64,000 nt of DNA from Talinum fruticosum (GCA_021018815.1 JAITYX010000012.1:4637001-4701000), one strand, 5' to 3'; counted from the first letter of the stretch, positions 44,431-56,621 are shown. The notes: generated by a model not told the origin, from the letters alone. Made by a program: numbers and translations.

Positions 44431-45537
44431 ATATTTCAAAAGAGGCGAGGTTCTCTCTATCTTATGTTGGTGTCACATTAGAATTTTGATGCCTAGGAGT
44501 TAAAAAGAGGCATAAAATAAATATAAACCTTAGAAATATCTTTCTTTGCTACTATATAGCTAGGTCTGCGGTTGCTGTTTTTTTATTGTCTAGTTATATT
44601 ATTGTTAAAGGAAATGAGACTAGGTGATGTATGCACCCTCATTTCCTTACCGTTCTTACAAAATCATCCCTGCCGAGACATGTTTTGTTCAATAATCATC
44701 CGTTTGAGTTACATATGTTTGTTTGATAAGAAGTGGAATACTTTTGGAATTTTCTAAAAGTTCTAATAATTCTCTTTTTTGCAGATGCTTGGAGATGTTT
44801 GGAGATGTGGACTTGTTTGGAGATGTGGCTGCTTATTCAAGTTCCAACACTTCCTTACCTTTTATGAGTAGTTGATGAAGATTTATACTTTCTAAATCAT
44901 TTCGAGGATTTCATTTTTGTTTTGGTTAATATTGCTTGTACTCGGATATCAATTACTAGGAGAACTTCTAGTTTCCTCAATTGTTTTTTAGATTATGTGT
45001 TGTAGGATGCTTTTGGTGTTAATTTATGTGTTTATATTGTATATTCGCAGACCGGTGGTATTCAAAGGAATTAATACATATCAATTCGAGTTTCTTATTA
45101 CTATATATTAGTGATCAATTGTTTATTACATTATTTTAATGACAATTGGCAAAATTATATAATTAGGTTATCCATAATATTATTAACAATGAAAATGTTA
45201 ATCGTTAAAGAAATAACGATGAACCAAATCGGTTGTTAATGATCATGAATTTAATTTTTGTATTTATGGTTCTTTTAAATATACGACAAAAAATTTTGTC
45301 GTTAATGATATGTAGTTCATTGTTATTCAATCAACTAATTACAATGACATCTTGTTTCATTGTTATTTTAAGTGACGATGAAAATTTAAAAGTCATCTTT
45401 AAAAGTATTAACGAGGGAACCAATAACGACGATCGACGACCAAAATTTTTTTGTCATTAATCACTTTTAACGAAGATAAAATATACTTTTAACGACCAAT
45501 TTATTTTTCGTTAGAACCCTTTTGTCTAGTAGTGAGT

Positions 45538-47030
45538 ACTTGGATGAACAAGTTTCTCAAGAGTGGGAAGATGAATTTTGGACCAAAGTGTGAGGATATA
45601 ATCCTTGGTCACTCACATGGTTATCAATTTCTCTACCCGATCTAAAGGATATATCATTCACGAGACGACTCCCTAGAAGAAGAAGGGACAATGGTCTTAG
45701 GATTCACCTCCAGTTGACTAAGAAAAATTCCTTTAGGGGTAACAAGTTGGGTCAATTGCTCATTCATAGTTTTAAGCATTTTCTCCATGTTATTATGTGA
45801 TCATTCAAGATTGTGAAATCTCTTATCAACATTAGTAATCGGGAGGGTGTTGGATCTCGAGTAATGAGAGGTGGTGGCCTAGGTGTATTAGGCGGAGCCG
45901 ATAAACCGGTCTCTAGTAGGGGCAAAAATGAAACAAACTGGGTTGTGGTATGTTTTAATCAAACCACATTAGCTCCACTACTCCAAGAAAAATTATGGTA
46001 ATGTTTCCACCCTCCATTAAAGGTAGGTGAGTAAGGGTGAAATTTAGGCCTCTAAAATGTAACATTCACTTGCCCTTACTCTTGGCGTATGGCCAAGTAA
46101 GGACACATACATAAGGAATAATCTAAGCCTTGACAATGAGAACATGACACCGAAGAAGTCCGGGAAGATTGAGGTTCTACAGCTTAACCCTTTCAAGCAT
46201 ATTTTCATGTACATCAATTTTAGACTCAAGGTGACTCACATCATAAACAACATAAATGCCCCCTTTGCACTATTAATCCTCGAACTTAAACTCTCATCTC
46301 TAATGGTTTCCTATTGCATGGCTTTTTCGGTAATTCCTCTAAAAATTCCCAAGTCATTGCGGGACTCTTTGAAAGAAAACCACCCCGACACATGGACTCT
46401 AGCATTGTCCCTTAGTTTGTTGGTTAAGTCCTTTGTAAATAATTTGGCAAAGATGCCACTGTTTTAAACCTAGTGGGCATATTAGACCATGAAATTCTTA
46501 ATCATTCAAAGCATTTCCAAAATGGTTCTTTATCTATCTCGAATAAATTGATTAATGTCATTCCTTCACTTCACAATTTTGCTATTAGGGAAATATTTTC
46601 TCAAAAATATTCTAACAAAGTCATCCCAAGTGCAAATAGAGTTATCGAGTAAAGTTATATATCTTTCTTTTAGTAGCATCTATTAAAGTAAAAGAAATTA
46701 ATTTCATTCTTATTTCATAATGAGAGACATTAGGAAAATGCAACATAAAAATCTCAAATTCCATTAGAAACATGTATGCATCTTCAAAAGCATGAAATTT
46801 TGGGAGCATTTGAATATAGTATGGTATACACGAAGTGTCACTTCAAATCCCAAATTAGGCATGTTGAAACATGAACAGTTAAAGCTCCTAAAAGGATAAA
46901 AGAGATTGCTTAATGTTCTCTCATGTTGTCCAAATTCAGTCATTTTCTCTAGTTTAGGTTTGGGTTTCATTTCAATTGGAAGTTCAATCCTAATAAATCT
47001 TCTTTTAGATTCCCTAACCCAACAACTCAT
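45538..47030 (-). pseudogene. Athila-like gag (A2)
   Basis: The minus frame from 47030 begins MSCWVRESKRRFIRIELPIE and includes KMTEFGQHERTLSNLF. Downstream pieces read FPNVSHYEIRIKFISFTLID (about 46740-46680), IFEKIFPYSKIVKQRNNINQ (about 46600) and LESMCRGGFL (about 46400). The C-terminal linker NNMEKMLKTMNEQLTQLVTP then SQLEVNPKTIVPSSS lies at about 45800-45660. The order matches Athila gag (..FPFSL...A..W......, ..F...FFP...T...R..I..F, ..AAGG....K.PEEA.). Many stops and frameshifts occur. Small plus-strand ORFs here (45813-46001, 46144-46467) are shadows. Confidence 0.7.
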
Positions 47031-47670
47031 ATATTTGATCTTTTGTTTTCTGTTTTTTTTTTCTTTTCTTAGATATTAATCAAAATAAGAAAATAGAAAT
47101 CAGAAAAATAAAAACAAAAGTAAGACACAATAGTCAAATAGAAAACAAACTAAAAACAAAAGCAATAACTGAAATCAAAAAACTAAAACAAAAAACTGTT
47201 AAAAAAAATTACACCTAATTAACTTTTGAAAATTGCTGAAAATTCTAAAAATTCCACGAAAATTCCTTTACACTCTAAACAGCCCCTGAAACATGCATAA
47301 ATTATACAAAGACAAAACCCAAGCAAAATTGACTGAAGAAAAATTCAAAACATAAATTAGACAATAAAAACCTGTACAAAATTTCAGTAAAAATTTTTAT
47401 CCCCTTTGTTTTCTACAGCAACCAAAACAAGAAGGTTTTGAATTCTTTTTGCTAGACAATAATTAAACCAACCCAAACTAAACTACAAATTAAGACATAA
47501 GAGTCAAACTAACTCCCAAGAAAAGCTAAACTTACTAATTAAACGGAAACAAAACAAAAACTCAGAATAAGAAATGAAAAACAAAAACTTATCTAAATTA
47601 AGGCTCAAGAAATTTAATTGCAACCTAAGTGAATTTAGGAAGTACGGAGTGCCTTTCGAACCACACAAAT

Positions 47671-47915
47671 GAACTAAATTTAAAGAAGGTTGCAAATTCG
47701 AAACTAACGATACTTAACTACTAAAGTTAAAACATAACTATTAAAGTCAGAAATTGCCCATAAACATAAATTTATAACTACTAACCTAAATTAAATAATA
47801 TGAACTAAATTTAAAGGAGGTTGCAAATTCGAAACTAACGATAATTAACTACTAAATTCAGAAACTACTTATAAACATAAACTTATAAACTTCTAACCTA
47901 AATTAAATAATATGT
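47671..47915. repeat. 131-bp tandem duplication in the A2 leader
   Basis: GAACTAAATTTAAAG followed by GGTTGCAAATTCGAAACTAA starts at 47671 and again at 47802. Both copies end in CTAACCTAAATTAAATAATA. The second copy has a short internal deletion. Confidence 0.9.
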
Positions 47916-48819
47916 ATTGGAAATTGAGATATGTGAAACCTCACGCTAATTATTATCATCTAATAGTAATTCCAACACCATCAAAAACAACTCAGAATCA
48001 AAAACAATTCAGAATCTCAAAACAAGCACAATAAATGCGAGTACTCGAACAAAAACAAAAATCAGAGAGCATCAAAATAAAATGTAAAAAATTCATAATT
48101 ATATCGGCAGAATCGAATATCTAGATTTGAGCAAAGTACTTCCACACATTCATAGTCCAACTTCGAATAATCGAATGTCCAAATTTAGGAAAACAACAAT
48201 CCAAAATCGAACCAAAATTCAGAGATATTCCAAGAGAAAAAATCAAAAGCTAAAAATGTAATTTAAGAACTAGAAATTAAAATATGAGAACTAAGTATTG
48301 AAATTTTGAGAAACTAAAACTAAAATCCAAATAACTAAAACAAAAAATGGAACAACTAAAAACTGATCATTTTAACCTAAAGTCGTCGCTCTCAACTGGC
48401 TTGTCATGCTGTCGTCGTCCACCCCCTACCCGTCCACCTGTCTGCTTCCTCTTTTAAACTCTACTTCGGCCTCGTTCAATCCTCGTCCTCTTGGCGTTGG
48501 TTTCTTTTATAGATAGAATCCACCAGAAAGTGTCGGTTGTGGATAATGGTAGAAGGGTGAAAGAAGTTTCATCTTAAAGGATTTTTTGTGTTCTTCATCA
48601 TGGGTTTGAAAGAACAAGAAGAGATGGAGAGTTTGAGTGGGATAGGTGCAGCGAACCAAGGACAGTTTGAGAGCGAGATGGAGTCGTGGGCGATTAAGAT
48701 TTGGGGCGTGAAGGACTAGAAGTCTTCAGCAGTGATTAACAACGTGGGCTAGGGTTTCGGTGCAGAGGGAGAGGAAGAAGGATGGTGGGCTAAGGCTAGG
48801 GTTTTTGGGTATTAGGGCT

Positions 48820-48831
<12 letters not shown>

Positions 48832-48858
<27 letters not shown>
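48832..48858 (+). repeat. GA microsatellite
   Basis: About 14 GA units. It produces the Ser-Leu repeat in minus-strand translations. Confidence 0.9.
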
Positions 48859-48861
<3 letters not shown>

Positions 48862-49224
48862 GAAGATGGGGCTAAGGTTTCACGGGGGAAGAAGATGCGA
48901 AAAGGAAGAAGAAAGATGGCTCGGTTTCGGGCTTCTGTGAAGGGCCAAAGAGGAAGAAGAGGCATTTAAGTGAGGAATGGGCTTTTGGGACATGGCAGTC
49001 ACGTGAGCCAACCAAGGGTGGATGAAGGTTGGTCTTGATATGGGCTCGGTTTAGGCCTACTTCAAATGATTGACCCAATTGATAAGATTTTAGCTCTTGT
49101 TATTATTTCTCAAATTTTTCCTTAGTTCCTATGAAAATAAAACAAATCGAATTAAAATTCCTAACTTAATAATTATTACAAGCAAATTAAAATGTAAACA
49201 TGTACTAAAAATATCATAATTTTA

Positions 49225-50783
49225 GATTGAAGACCAAGCTAGGTTCGGATCGCCAACTAGGCTCGAACCGTTGCTCGATTAGGAGACGCCTACATTTAAT
49301 GCATCGTTTCATCATTCTTCAACAGCCAAATGCGGCAAGCATCCTGAATATATGTATGTCGACGTTTTAACAAGCGTCATTCTCTAATACTCAACAAACA
49401 ATGTTGTTTTGACCAGTCGAATATTTGGTTTATTTTTTTATCTAATTTAGGTATTTTCGGACCTGGTTCACGCTAAACACAATGGATGGCTTGCTTTTAG
49501 GGTTTCATTATGACCTAAAAAATTGCTATAAATAGGGGGCTTCGCTTATTGTGTTTAATATACCATTTTCAACTGGAAAAACCCCATAAGTTGAAACTTT
49601 CTCCCTCTTATTCTGTCCCACACTCTCTTTACGTATCCGCCATTAACACCACTTAATTCTCCATTTCTCAACCACACAAAAGGCCTTTTTGCTCCCCTTT
49701 TGAGTTCGTTGGGCTACCATTACACTCGCCAAAATTCGTCCTTGATTCAAGATTAGTAGGTGGGACAACCTTAGGGCGCCAGATTCACTTTTCAAGTATT
49801 CCTTTACAATTTTTATTTTAATTTCGGTTATTTACTCGGTTTACGTATTGTGGTTTGGAATTGTATCGCAATTAATTCCTCCCTACTCGATATAATTTTT
49901 TTAAATTTTTCCGCTTTTTTCACCGCTTTCTTTATCGCTTTCTTTATTGCTTTATTAACTCTTTATTCATTGCTTTCCAAGCATGTTTAGTGGTTTACTT
50001 CGATGAATCGCATGTTGGTTGCCCGATTGATTTAACTCCAATTTTAGATTAGTAGAGCTCGTCCGTTAACGAGGCAGAATGAAGAGTATCCATCTTTTTT
50101 CTTAACTTCGCTCCTGAACATTAGATTCTCGGTTTAAGATCGATGGAGTCTTTTTCAAAATCTTTTCTATGTTTAGTTTTTCCAAATTGAATTCAAAATG
50201 TATTTTACGTATTTTTAGTACGTTTTACTTCCCGAAACTAACTGGCGACTCCTTAATTTTGAGTTTTATTCTAAGAACTGCTTGCGACATTTACGAAGCT
50301 AAAGAAGTAGAAAATTTTAGGTGATTTTGAAAGCTAATGTTATGCGGTTAAGACTTACTTCTCGTCTAAGTCACATAGCGGGCGCCGATTTCGGGACGGT
50401 ATTGGCGTCGGCCCACACCCGCTAGAAACCTAGCTCACCTCCCGGCCCAAGCAGATTTTCTTCTGTTTGTTCTAGCGACTTTGCGGTGAGATGTACCCTT
50501 TATTTTTTCTATTTCTTTAACCTTTGAAATAATATCCCGAGACTTATCTAAAATTAATTTCGAAAAATAAAATGAATGATAAAAATCACCAATTACACTT
50601 TTACCGAAAACCATTTAAAAATCTCATTCCAAAAAAACTAATTTTAATAAGAGATGTACCCCACTTTCAACCTAAAATCAACTTTAAAAAGTCAAAAACC
50701 ATCTTAACAAACTAAGAGTGAGCCAATGCTCGATAGAGAAATGCGGTCCGATGCGCCCCTCAACTGGAGGGCGTGATCCTACA
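49225..50783 (+). repeat. 5' LTR of T2 (LTR C), 5'-truncated
   Basis: It aligns with 55060-56620 of LTR D, including TATA, the AGGTGGGACAACCTTAGGG / AGATGGGACAACTTTAGGG block and the 3' end CCTACA. The first roughly 170 bp of the LTR are missing at the left junction. The TATA box TATAAATAGGGGG is at 49527. Confidence 0.8.
49525..49537 (+). promoter_or_regulatory. TATA box in LTR C
   Basis: GCTATAAATAGGGGG, a strong plant TATA match. The counterpart in LTR D is TATAAATAGGGG at 55399. Confidence 0.7.
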
Positions 50784-50785
50784 GA

Positions 50786-50803
50786 TGGTGAATCCACCTG
50801 GGA
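50786..50803 (+). other. primer-binding site of T2
   Basis: TGGTGAATCCACCTGGGA, 2 bp after LTR end CCTACA. It aligns with the G1 and T3 sites. Confidence 0.7.
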
Positions 50804-51580
50804 ACATCACTTATGAAGAGGATGAGACTTGAAAATTTGAATTTCAAGTTTTTATTGTGATTTGCAATAGACATTGTGCATTTTGGCAACATTGTACATA
50901 GTTGCTCTTTGTTTGGACCTTTAGACTTTCATCTTTAAGAACCTTTTTCGGAGTCGAATCATTATCCGGTTAGGTCCACTCGACTTAACATAGAGGTGTG
51001 ATTGCTCTCTACTCATAGCAAGCTTTCTTGATCTTTTGATTAAGAGGTGCCGAGAATTCAAGTCTCGCTATGCATCTCATAGAGGACAAAATTTAAAAAC
51101 TATGAGCCACCATGTATCTAACCTAGAATTTCTTTGAATCTTATTGAGTGGATGAAAGTGGATACTTTCTAGAGGTCTAAGTTGTATCTATTTTCATTTG
51201 CATGCATGAATGAATGTGGATACTTCTAATAGCTTGTCTCGTGTGTGCCTTTAGTTTAGGTTAGATAGTTGATGTTCGTTAAATAACCTTTACATGGGTG
51301 CAAAAATAATAATGAACCTTATGGAGTTACTCTTTTCATGTGCATTTTTAGCCAAAGTCAAATTTTGTATTTTTGAATTTTCATGTAACCCGCTTATAGA
51401 GGTACTAACGAAACCAAACGAGCCTTCCAAGATATTTGTCTCTCACTTAAATCCCTTGCGACTCGGAGTCTTGAGGAAAGTTAACTTCGGGACCATGTAT
51501 GGAAGTTGGCGTGCTCCAAAACTTAAAAATTTATCCCACAAACATTCATGTCAAGATAACAAGCTGAGTTAAAAGACTAG
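50804..51580 (+). other. leader region of T2
   Basis: It aligns with the T3 leader (56641-57190), sharing TGAGACTTGAAAATTT, TCATAGCAAGCTTTCTT and ACTATGAGCCACCATGTAT. ORF 51294-51572 has no known motif. Homology ends before the minisatellite seen in T3, where T2's deletion starts. Confidence 0.65.
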
Positions 51581-51599
51581 AAGTGACCGAGCAAGGCCC

Positions 51600-52522
51600 A
51601 CGACTAGCGCTAGGGTCCCCACGGCCCAAATCATGGTCCACATCAGGATGTGAGATGAGGTAGAATTAAAGAAAAGCTAAGAATCCTCTATACGCCACAT
51701 AAAGGCATTAACAAACAAAATCATTCCCGAGAGTAGTACGTCGAGTCCCATCACGTAAACCCCGTATCAAGTAAGTATATGTGGGCACACCCTAGCTAAG
51801 GTTCTTTATTCGGTCTAAGTCTACCAGGTTAGCTAAATAGTGGACTTGAACCTTAATCCATTGGTCATAAAAGATAGAGATGCACCATATGAGGGCAATG
51901 ACAATACGAGTTTGTTGCTATAGGTCGTGCCGAGTCCACAACTCAACATTGGTAAAAGCTGAAAGAAGAATGGAGTATTTAAAATAGTTGGCTTTAGGAA
52001 ATTGAAGAGAAATGAAACCAAAAAGGTGACAAAGACAGATCCACAGTTTTTATAAAATTTGGTCATAGACAAAAGGTTCACCTAAGGACGGCAAATCCTA
52101 AAGGAGTGATGGTCATCTCCCCAAACGAGAGATGAAATGTGTTGGTGGTATCCCAGGATCGCTCACTAATAGCCCGAGTGATACCCTAGTTAGTATGATC
52201 ACACAAATGACTTAAAATGGTATAGAGTAAACCAAACCTGGTGTTAGTTAAAGTCTGCTCTAGTGCATAAGTTTCTCTCGATGAAGGCGGTGAAGAAATT
52301 CTTAATAGCTTCACTACTCTAAATGGTGTCCCCCTACAAAGAATGAAGATTTCAAATGTCTTAGTGCCACACTAGCACGAAATAGAAAGAAATTTAAGTC
52401 GAGACATTTATCATAATAGTGTTCCTTTCATGGTAAGGGCGTAATTCCTACTATAGGAACAAGTCTTGAGTCAAGCTCTTGGCCATATTACTTCTCTCGG
52501 GATGAGGATGCCTTCGAGACAT
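51600..52522 (-). pseudogene. antisense gene of T2, plant-mobile-domain-like
   Basis: The minus strand starts MSRRHPHPERSNMAKSLTQD at 52522, matching the G1 protein start. A GT-AG-type junction is placed at the same point as G1 intron 1, with its acceptor at about 52334. The next part reads RFGLLYTILSHLCDH, AISERSWDTTNTFHLSFG, EMTITPLGFAVL and, further on, GVPTYTYLIRGLRDGT (about 51790-51740). All are co-linear with G1 16615-17533. Stops and frameshifts are present. Apart from LTR and leader sequence, it is the only recognisable part of T2. Confidence 0.7.
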
Positions 52523-53281
52523 ATCATAAGGATTTTTAAGGAAACCATGCTAGTTTTCTCCAAGAAATGAGAAAACAAGCTTAAGAGCAAGCAAGAAAAA
52601 CCTAGAAGAGGAGTTATGAAACTTTGCTAAATAAGCTTCCAAGTCTCCTCCTTTCATAGGCAAAACTAGTTAGCATTTCAAATTAAAGCAAAAATCAAGC
52701 TTTCTTGAATGGCCGATTGCGAGGCTCCCCAACGGCGGATCTGTCGAAGACTTAGCCGACGCTAGGTTCCAAGACCCGACAGGATTCAATCGTAGGCGTC
52801 GGATGGTAGGAGGTGTGGCCCACAGCCGGCGCCGGCTTTGACGAGTGTGGTCTACATCTACTACAGGCTGTATAAGAAATTGGGCTTATGAGGCCCACCA
52901 TTTCATCTTCGTCAAACCTTGCTTGTCAACATTCTTTGACTAAATTATTCAACTAACATACCCAATTTTCGTACATGTAATTATTTATCGATAGAATGTT
53001 AATACAACATAATTATTTAGCCAAGTTTCAGATCTAGAAACGATCAAGCTTCAACAAAATTGCCAAGCTTTAGGACTCCGATCAAGCCAAGCTTAGGATC
53101 TGTCCTAGCCCGATTTCATTACGCATAACGCGAATAATTCCAAGCCTACTTCTTCGGAGTTCGGATCAAGAAACAGCCAATTCCGGCTCTCTTAAATCAC
53201 TCGACAATAGAGGTGATGCTAGAAAAAATGAGATAAGTACCCTTTAGTGTCTATTTTGACCCTTCGTCTTCCAAACTCGGT
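52523..53281. other. non-coding region between antisense gene and polypurine tract (T2)
   Basis: It contains a degraded TATA-like CCTATGAAAGGAGG on minus (about 52653-52640) and a GC-rich patch (52725-52860) comparable to 16365-16430 in G1. No gene on the element strand. Confidence 0.45.
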
Positions 53282-53298
53282 CAAAATGGGGGCTAACA
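53282..53298 (+). other. polypurine tract of T2
   Basis: CAAAATGGGGGCTAACA directly before LTR start TGAGACACCG. It matches the G1 tract on the opposite strand. Confidence 0.8.
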
Positions 53299-53410
53299 TG
53301 AGACACCGAAAATGTATCGTCCTTATCTTTTCATTTGAGTTATTTATTTTGGTTGGCCTGGTGATAAAATCCTAGTCTTGTTTGCGAACTTGGATCGTGA
53401 TCAAATCAAA

Positions 53411-55000
53411 TGAAGGTTTGCTCTGGGAGAGGTAAAGTTACCCTAGAGGGGGTGAATATGGTGATGATGAAATTTTCTTCTAATTTAAGATAGATATGAA
53501 TCCGAGGTGAGCAAGAGACAAGAATGAACTCGGAAAAGTATTAACTCAAAATTCGAGTGAAGAGTGAAGAAACATATTAAGCGTAACCGTGAAGCTGTCG
53601 ATCTAGAATGTACTCGGAAAAGTAGTAATTCGGAAAATACGTGGAAACCCTCCCGGGACGGACAACCACGGACCGTGCTAATCTAAGCACGAAGTCAAAT
53701 CCACTATTTTGAGTCCACAAAATACAGTAGACTAACTCAACCTGAGTTTCTCCCTTAGACAACTCCTTACAAGTTTTTTCCTACACTCGAAATAACCTTA
53801 TATGATCTAGTACTTCCTAACCGAGATCACCCTTACAGTTAGGGACAACTAAGCTGAGTTAACCCTTACAGCTCAGTCAAGGGGCCTTACTTAGAGAGTA
53901 AGAAAAAGAGTGTTTGTAATTGAGTACAAGACCTTTCAACTCGGAGAAATATTAAATGCAGAATTGGAGTTATAAGTAGAAGATTGAGAATGAATACAAT
54001 GACTTTTGCTCAAGTATGTGTATTAACAATTGGTTCAAGCAATCTTTAAGTCTTGGAAGTTGGCTTCTATTTATAGATGACCAGGCAGCTTAGCCGTTGT
54101 GTCCATCTTTTGACTAGAAGTCCCTTGTGACCCTTGTAATGGATTTTCTAAGTCACTCGGAAAATACCCCGTTGAGATATGAACGTTAGGCAACGACTCT
54201 TGACTCCTTTGGAAGTCCCAAAACCACCGGTGGTGTCTTAAAAATAAGGTGGAAACCACCGTTGAGCTTGGTGTTGCAGATTTCCTATTTTGGAAACGAG
54301 ACAACCCCGACACGATGTCCGGGGCTAGGTAGAGGTGGAAAAAGCCTTGTCTGCTGGTGATTTGACGTTTTGAAGCCGGTTACTTTTGTAATTCAAAATT
54401 AGGATAGCCTCGTTTGAATAACCTACAAAAGTAAATCAATTTGGTTCTCAAAGTATAAAATACTTTGGTCCAAGATTAGACATAGATAATAACATAATTA
54501 AGATAATTAAATGACCAATTATCCGAGTCGGAAAAGGAATGGAATTTTACGAGTCTAATATCCAAGATACTCAAAATTCCATCTTAGTCGATGTAGAAGA
54601 TAATCAAGTCAAAGTAAAAGATCGGAGTAAACAAACTTGATTTAAACTAAACAAAGTTCAAACTAAATATGCTAACTTGGAACAATGTAATTCCTGTAAC
54701 ATGAAGTCGGACCTGAGTTTATATGCGTGAAATAAAGTGTTTGAACATGCGATATATCCGAGTGTTGAATGACTCGGAACCGAGTGTAAAGTTGTAAGTA
54801 CAGGCATGTTTTCCGAGTCGATCGAGTCACGCATAAACATTTATAATAGTTTACGTAACACTCGGAGAAAATGTTATATCACTCGAAAAGCTTCTAAGGC
54901 ACATGGAATGGCTTGAAATCAAAACCCTATAAGAGATGAAGTCTTATACCCGATTCCTTGATGGAACTCAAAAAGTGTAAGTATAAAGTCCGAGTCTTCA
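53411..55000 (-). mobile_element. copia solo LTR E4 (1590 bp)
   Basis: It runs TGAAGGTTTGCTCTGG to CGAGTCTTCA on the plus strand with intact TG...CA ends and a perfect duplication TCAAA (53406-53410 and 55001-55005). No internal region remains. A TATA box (CTATAAATAG on minus) lies near 54065. ORFs 53577-53762, 54071-54313 and 54658-54840 are LTR shadows. Confidence 0.95.
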
Positions 55001-55398
55001 TCAAATATAGCGTGATGGAAGTCGAGTAAGCCACAAAATGCTAGTTAGCATGACAGAATCAACCTATTTTTACTTGGGTTGGGCCACAACCCATTTATTT
55101 CGGCCAAACCAAGCCAGGTTTGGTACTCCTAACCAGCAGACTAAACCAGCGCCGCTTAGGATACACCTACATTAAAATCAGCTTTTCATAATTCTTCAGC
55201 GCCTAACACAACATGAATCCCGAACATCCGTACAACAACCTTTTGACCGCAGTGGTCTCCGGGATCGTGCGGACATCGTTTTGGCTAGGCGAATATCCGA
55301 TTTATTTATTTATCCAATATTTGTATTTTCGAGGCTCAGTTCAATCTAAACCCGACGAGTGGATTACTTTTACGGGTTGATTTTTACCTAAAAATTTC

Positions 55399-55410
55399 TA
55401 TAAATAGGGG
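55399..55410 (+). promoter_or_regulatory. TATA box in LTR D
   Basis: TATAAATAGGGG. It would drive T3 transcription. Confidence 0.7.
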
Positions 55411-56621
55411 CTTCCCCCGTATTTGCTACACCATTTTCAGCTGGAAAAACCTCCCTAAACCGAAAATGTTTCTCTCTCATTCTGTTCCACATCTGTCGTC
55501 TCTCTATCTCTCATTAAAAACACTAAACTCTCTATATTTCAACCCACATAAAGGGCCTTCTTTGCACCTCGTTTAAGTCGTTGCCGTACTCAGGCACGTC
55601 TGTCAAAATCCGTCCGTGATTTAAGATTAGGAGATGGGACAACTTTAGGGTGCTAGAATCATTTTTCATGTTTGACTTTACGGTTTTTATTTTAATTTCA
55701 ATTATTTTCTTGGTCTCAAAATTGTGGTTTGAAGATGTATCACATTTAATTCCTCCCCGCTCGATTTAATTTTTTGTTATTTCGTTTCTACTTTCTTTAT
55801 TGCTTTCTTTATTTATTTATTAACTAGTTATTTATCGCTTTCTAAGTATGGTCCTTGTTTTAATTTAGAAATTGCATGTTGATTGCTTGATTACAATCTT
55901 AACATGCATTTTAGATTGGTAGAAGCATTTGTTGACGAGCAAAATCAAGTGTATCCCTCTTTGTTTCATACCTTCGCCCCGAGTATCGATTCTCGGTTTA
56001 ACATTGATGGAGTCTCTTTGAAAACTTTTTCTAAGTTTAGTTTTTCCATACTGAATTTAGGAATGTATTTTCTATGTTTTCGTTAGTTTTTACATCCTAT
56101 AACTAATCGACAACTCCTTAATTTTTAATTTTATTCTAAAAACTACTTCTCCACATTTCGAGGCTAAAAAAATAGAAAATTTTTGGTCTCGGCCATATAG
56201 TCGGCGGTGGTTTCAGGCTAGTATTGGCATCGGCTAACACTTACCGTAAGCCTAGCACAACTCTTGGCCCAAGAGATTTTCAATTATTTTGTCCAAAAGC
56301 ATTGCAACGAGATGTACCCTTTATTTTTTCATGTTTCTTTACCCTTTTGAAATAACATCCCAAGACTTGTCCAAAATTAATTTCGGAAAATAAAATGATT
56401 AATAAAAATCGAGAATTACACTTTGACCAAAAACCACTCCAAAAATCTGATTCTAAAAATATTAAACTTCATAAGAGACGCTAAACTTTTTCAAAATAAA
56501 AATCAACGTTCCATAATAAAAAAGATTCTTAACCAAAAACAAAAAGAGAGAGAGTCGACACTTTGTGGGGAAATGCGGTCAAATGCCCCCTTGACGGGAG
56601 CGGGGTTCGTGGCTCCTATAG

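Larger units (their letters stand above)
43144..45534. mobile_element. CACTA transposon CACTA2 (2391 bp, non-autonomous)
   Basis: Ends are CACTACTAGAAATTAGAC (left) and the complement of CACTACTAGACAAAAGG (right), flanked by the 3-bp duplication AGT (43141-43143, 45535-45537). Subterminal copies of TAACGAC/GTCGTTA and related forms occur at both ends (43160-43320 and 45180-45510). No transposase was recognised. It interrupts the A2 Athila remnant. Confidence 0.93.
42170..49220 (-). mobile_element. Athila-like element A2, pol-less, interrupted by CACTA2
   Basis: On the minus strand: LTR/leader-like sequence (49220-47040), gag (47030-45540), then, after CACTA2, an unrecognised ORF and a post-pol-type motif (about 42345-42295). 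No protease, RT, RNase H or integrase was found. Edges are approximate: the right one is set where Tat LTR C homology starts, the left one where G1's LTR ends. Confidence 0.6.
47031..49220 (-). repeat. A2 leader and probable LTR sequence
   Basis: Non-coding, A-rich on the plus strand. A TATA-like TCTATAAAAGAAACC occurs on minus near 48512-48500, upstream of gag as expected for an LTR promoter. No second copy was found in the window, so LTR ends are not defined. The ORFs at 48726-48965, 48760-48969 and 48872-49078 are low-complexity shadows. Confidence 0.4.
49225..56620 (+). mobile_element. Tat/Ogre-like element T2, without gag-pol
   Basis: Plus orientation: 5' LTR C (49225-50783, 5'-truncated), primer site (50786-50803), leader (to about 51580), antisense gene (minus, 52522 to about 51600), non-coding stretch, polypurine tract (53282-53298) and 3' LTR D (53299-56620, holding copia solo LTR E4). 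No gag, protease, RT or integrase remains between leader and antisense gene. LTR D is followed by a second primer site and leader that belong to T3, so the LTR is shared. Confidence 0.75.
53299..56620 (+). repeat. LTR D, shared by T2 (3' LTR) and T3 (5' LTR)
   Basis: It starts TGAGACACCG after a polypurine tract and ends CTCCTATA before a primer site and leader. Without E4 (1590 bp plus 5-bp duplication) it is about 1727 bp. Having a polypurine tract on one side and a primer site on the other shows that two elements share it. Confidence 0.8.

Noticed and set aside
44268..44489. 73-codon ORF in CACTA2 as a transposase exon
   Set aside because: No TnpA/TnpD motif; it overlaps a diverged internal duplication and is not flanked by matching exons.
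48726..49078. Ser-Leu-rich ORFs that look like signal peptides
   Set aside because: Generated by the GA microsatellite at 48832-48858 and purine-rich flanks.
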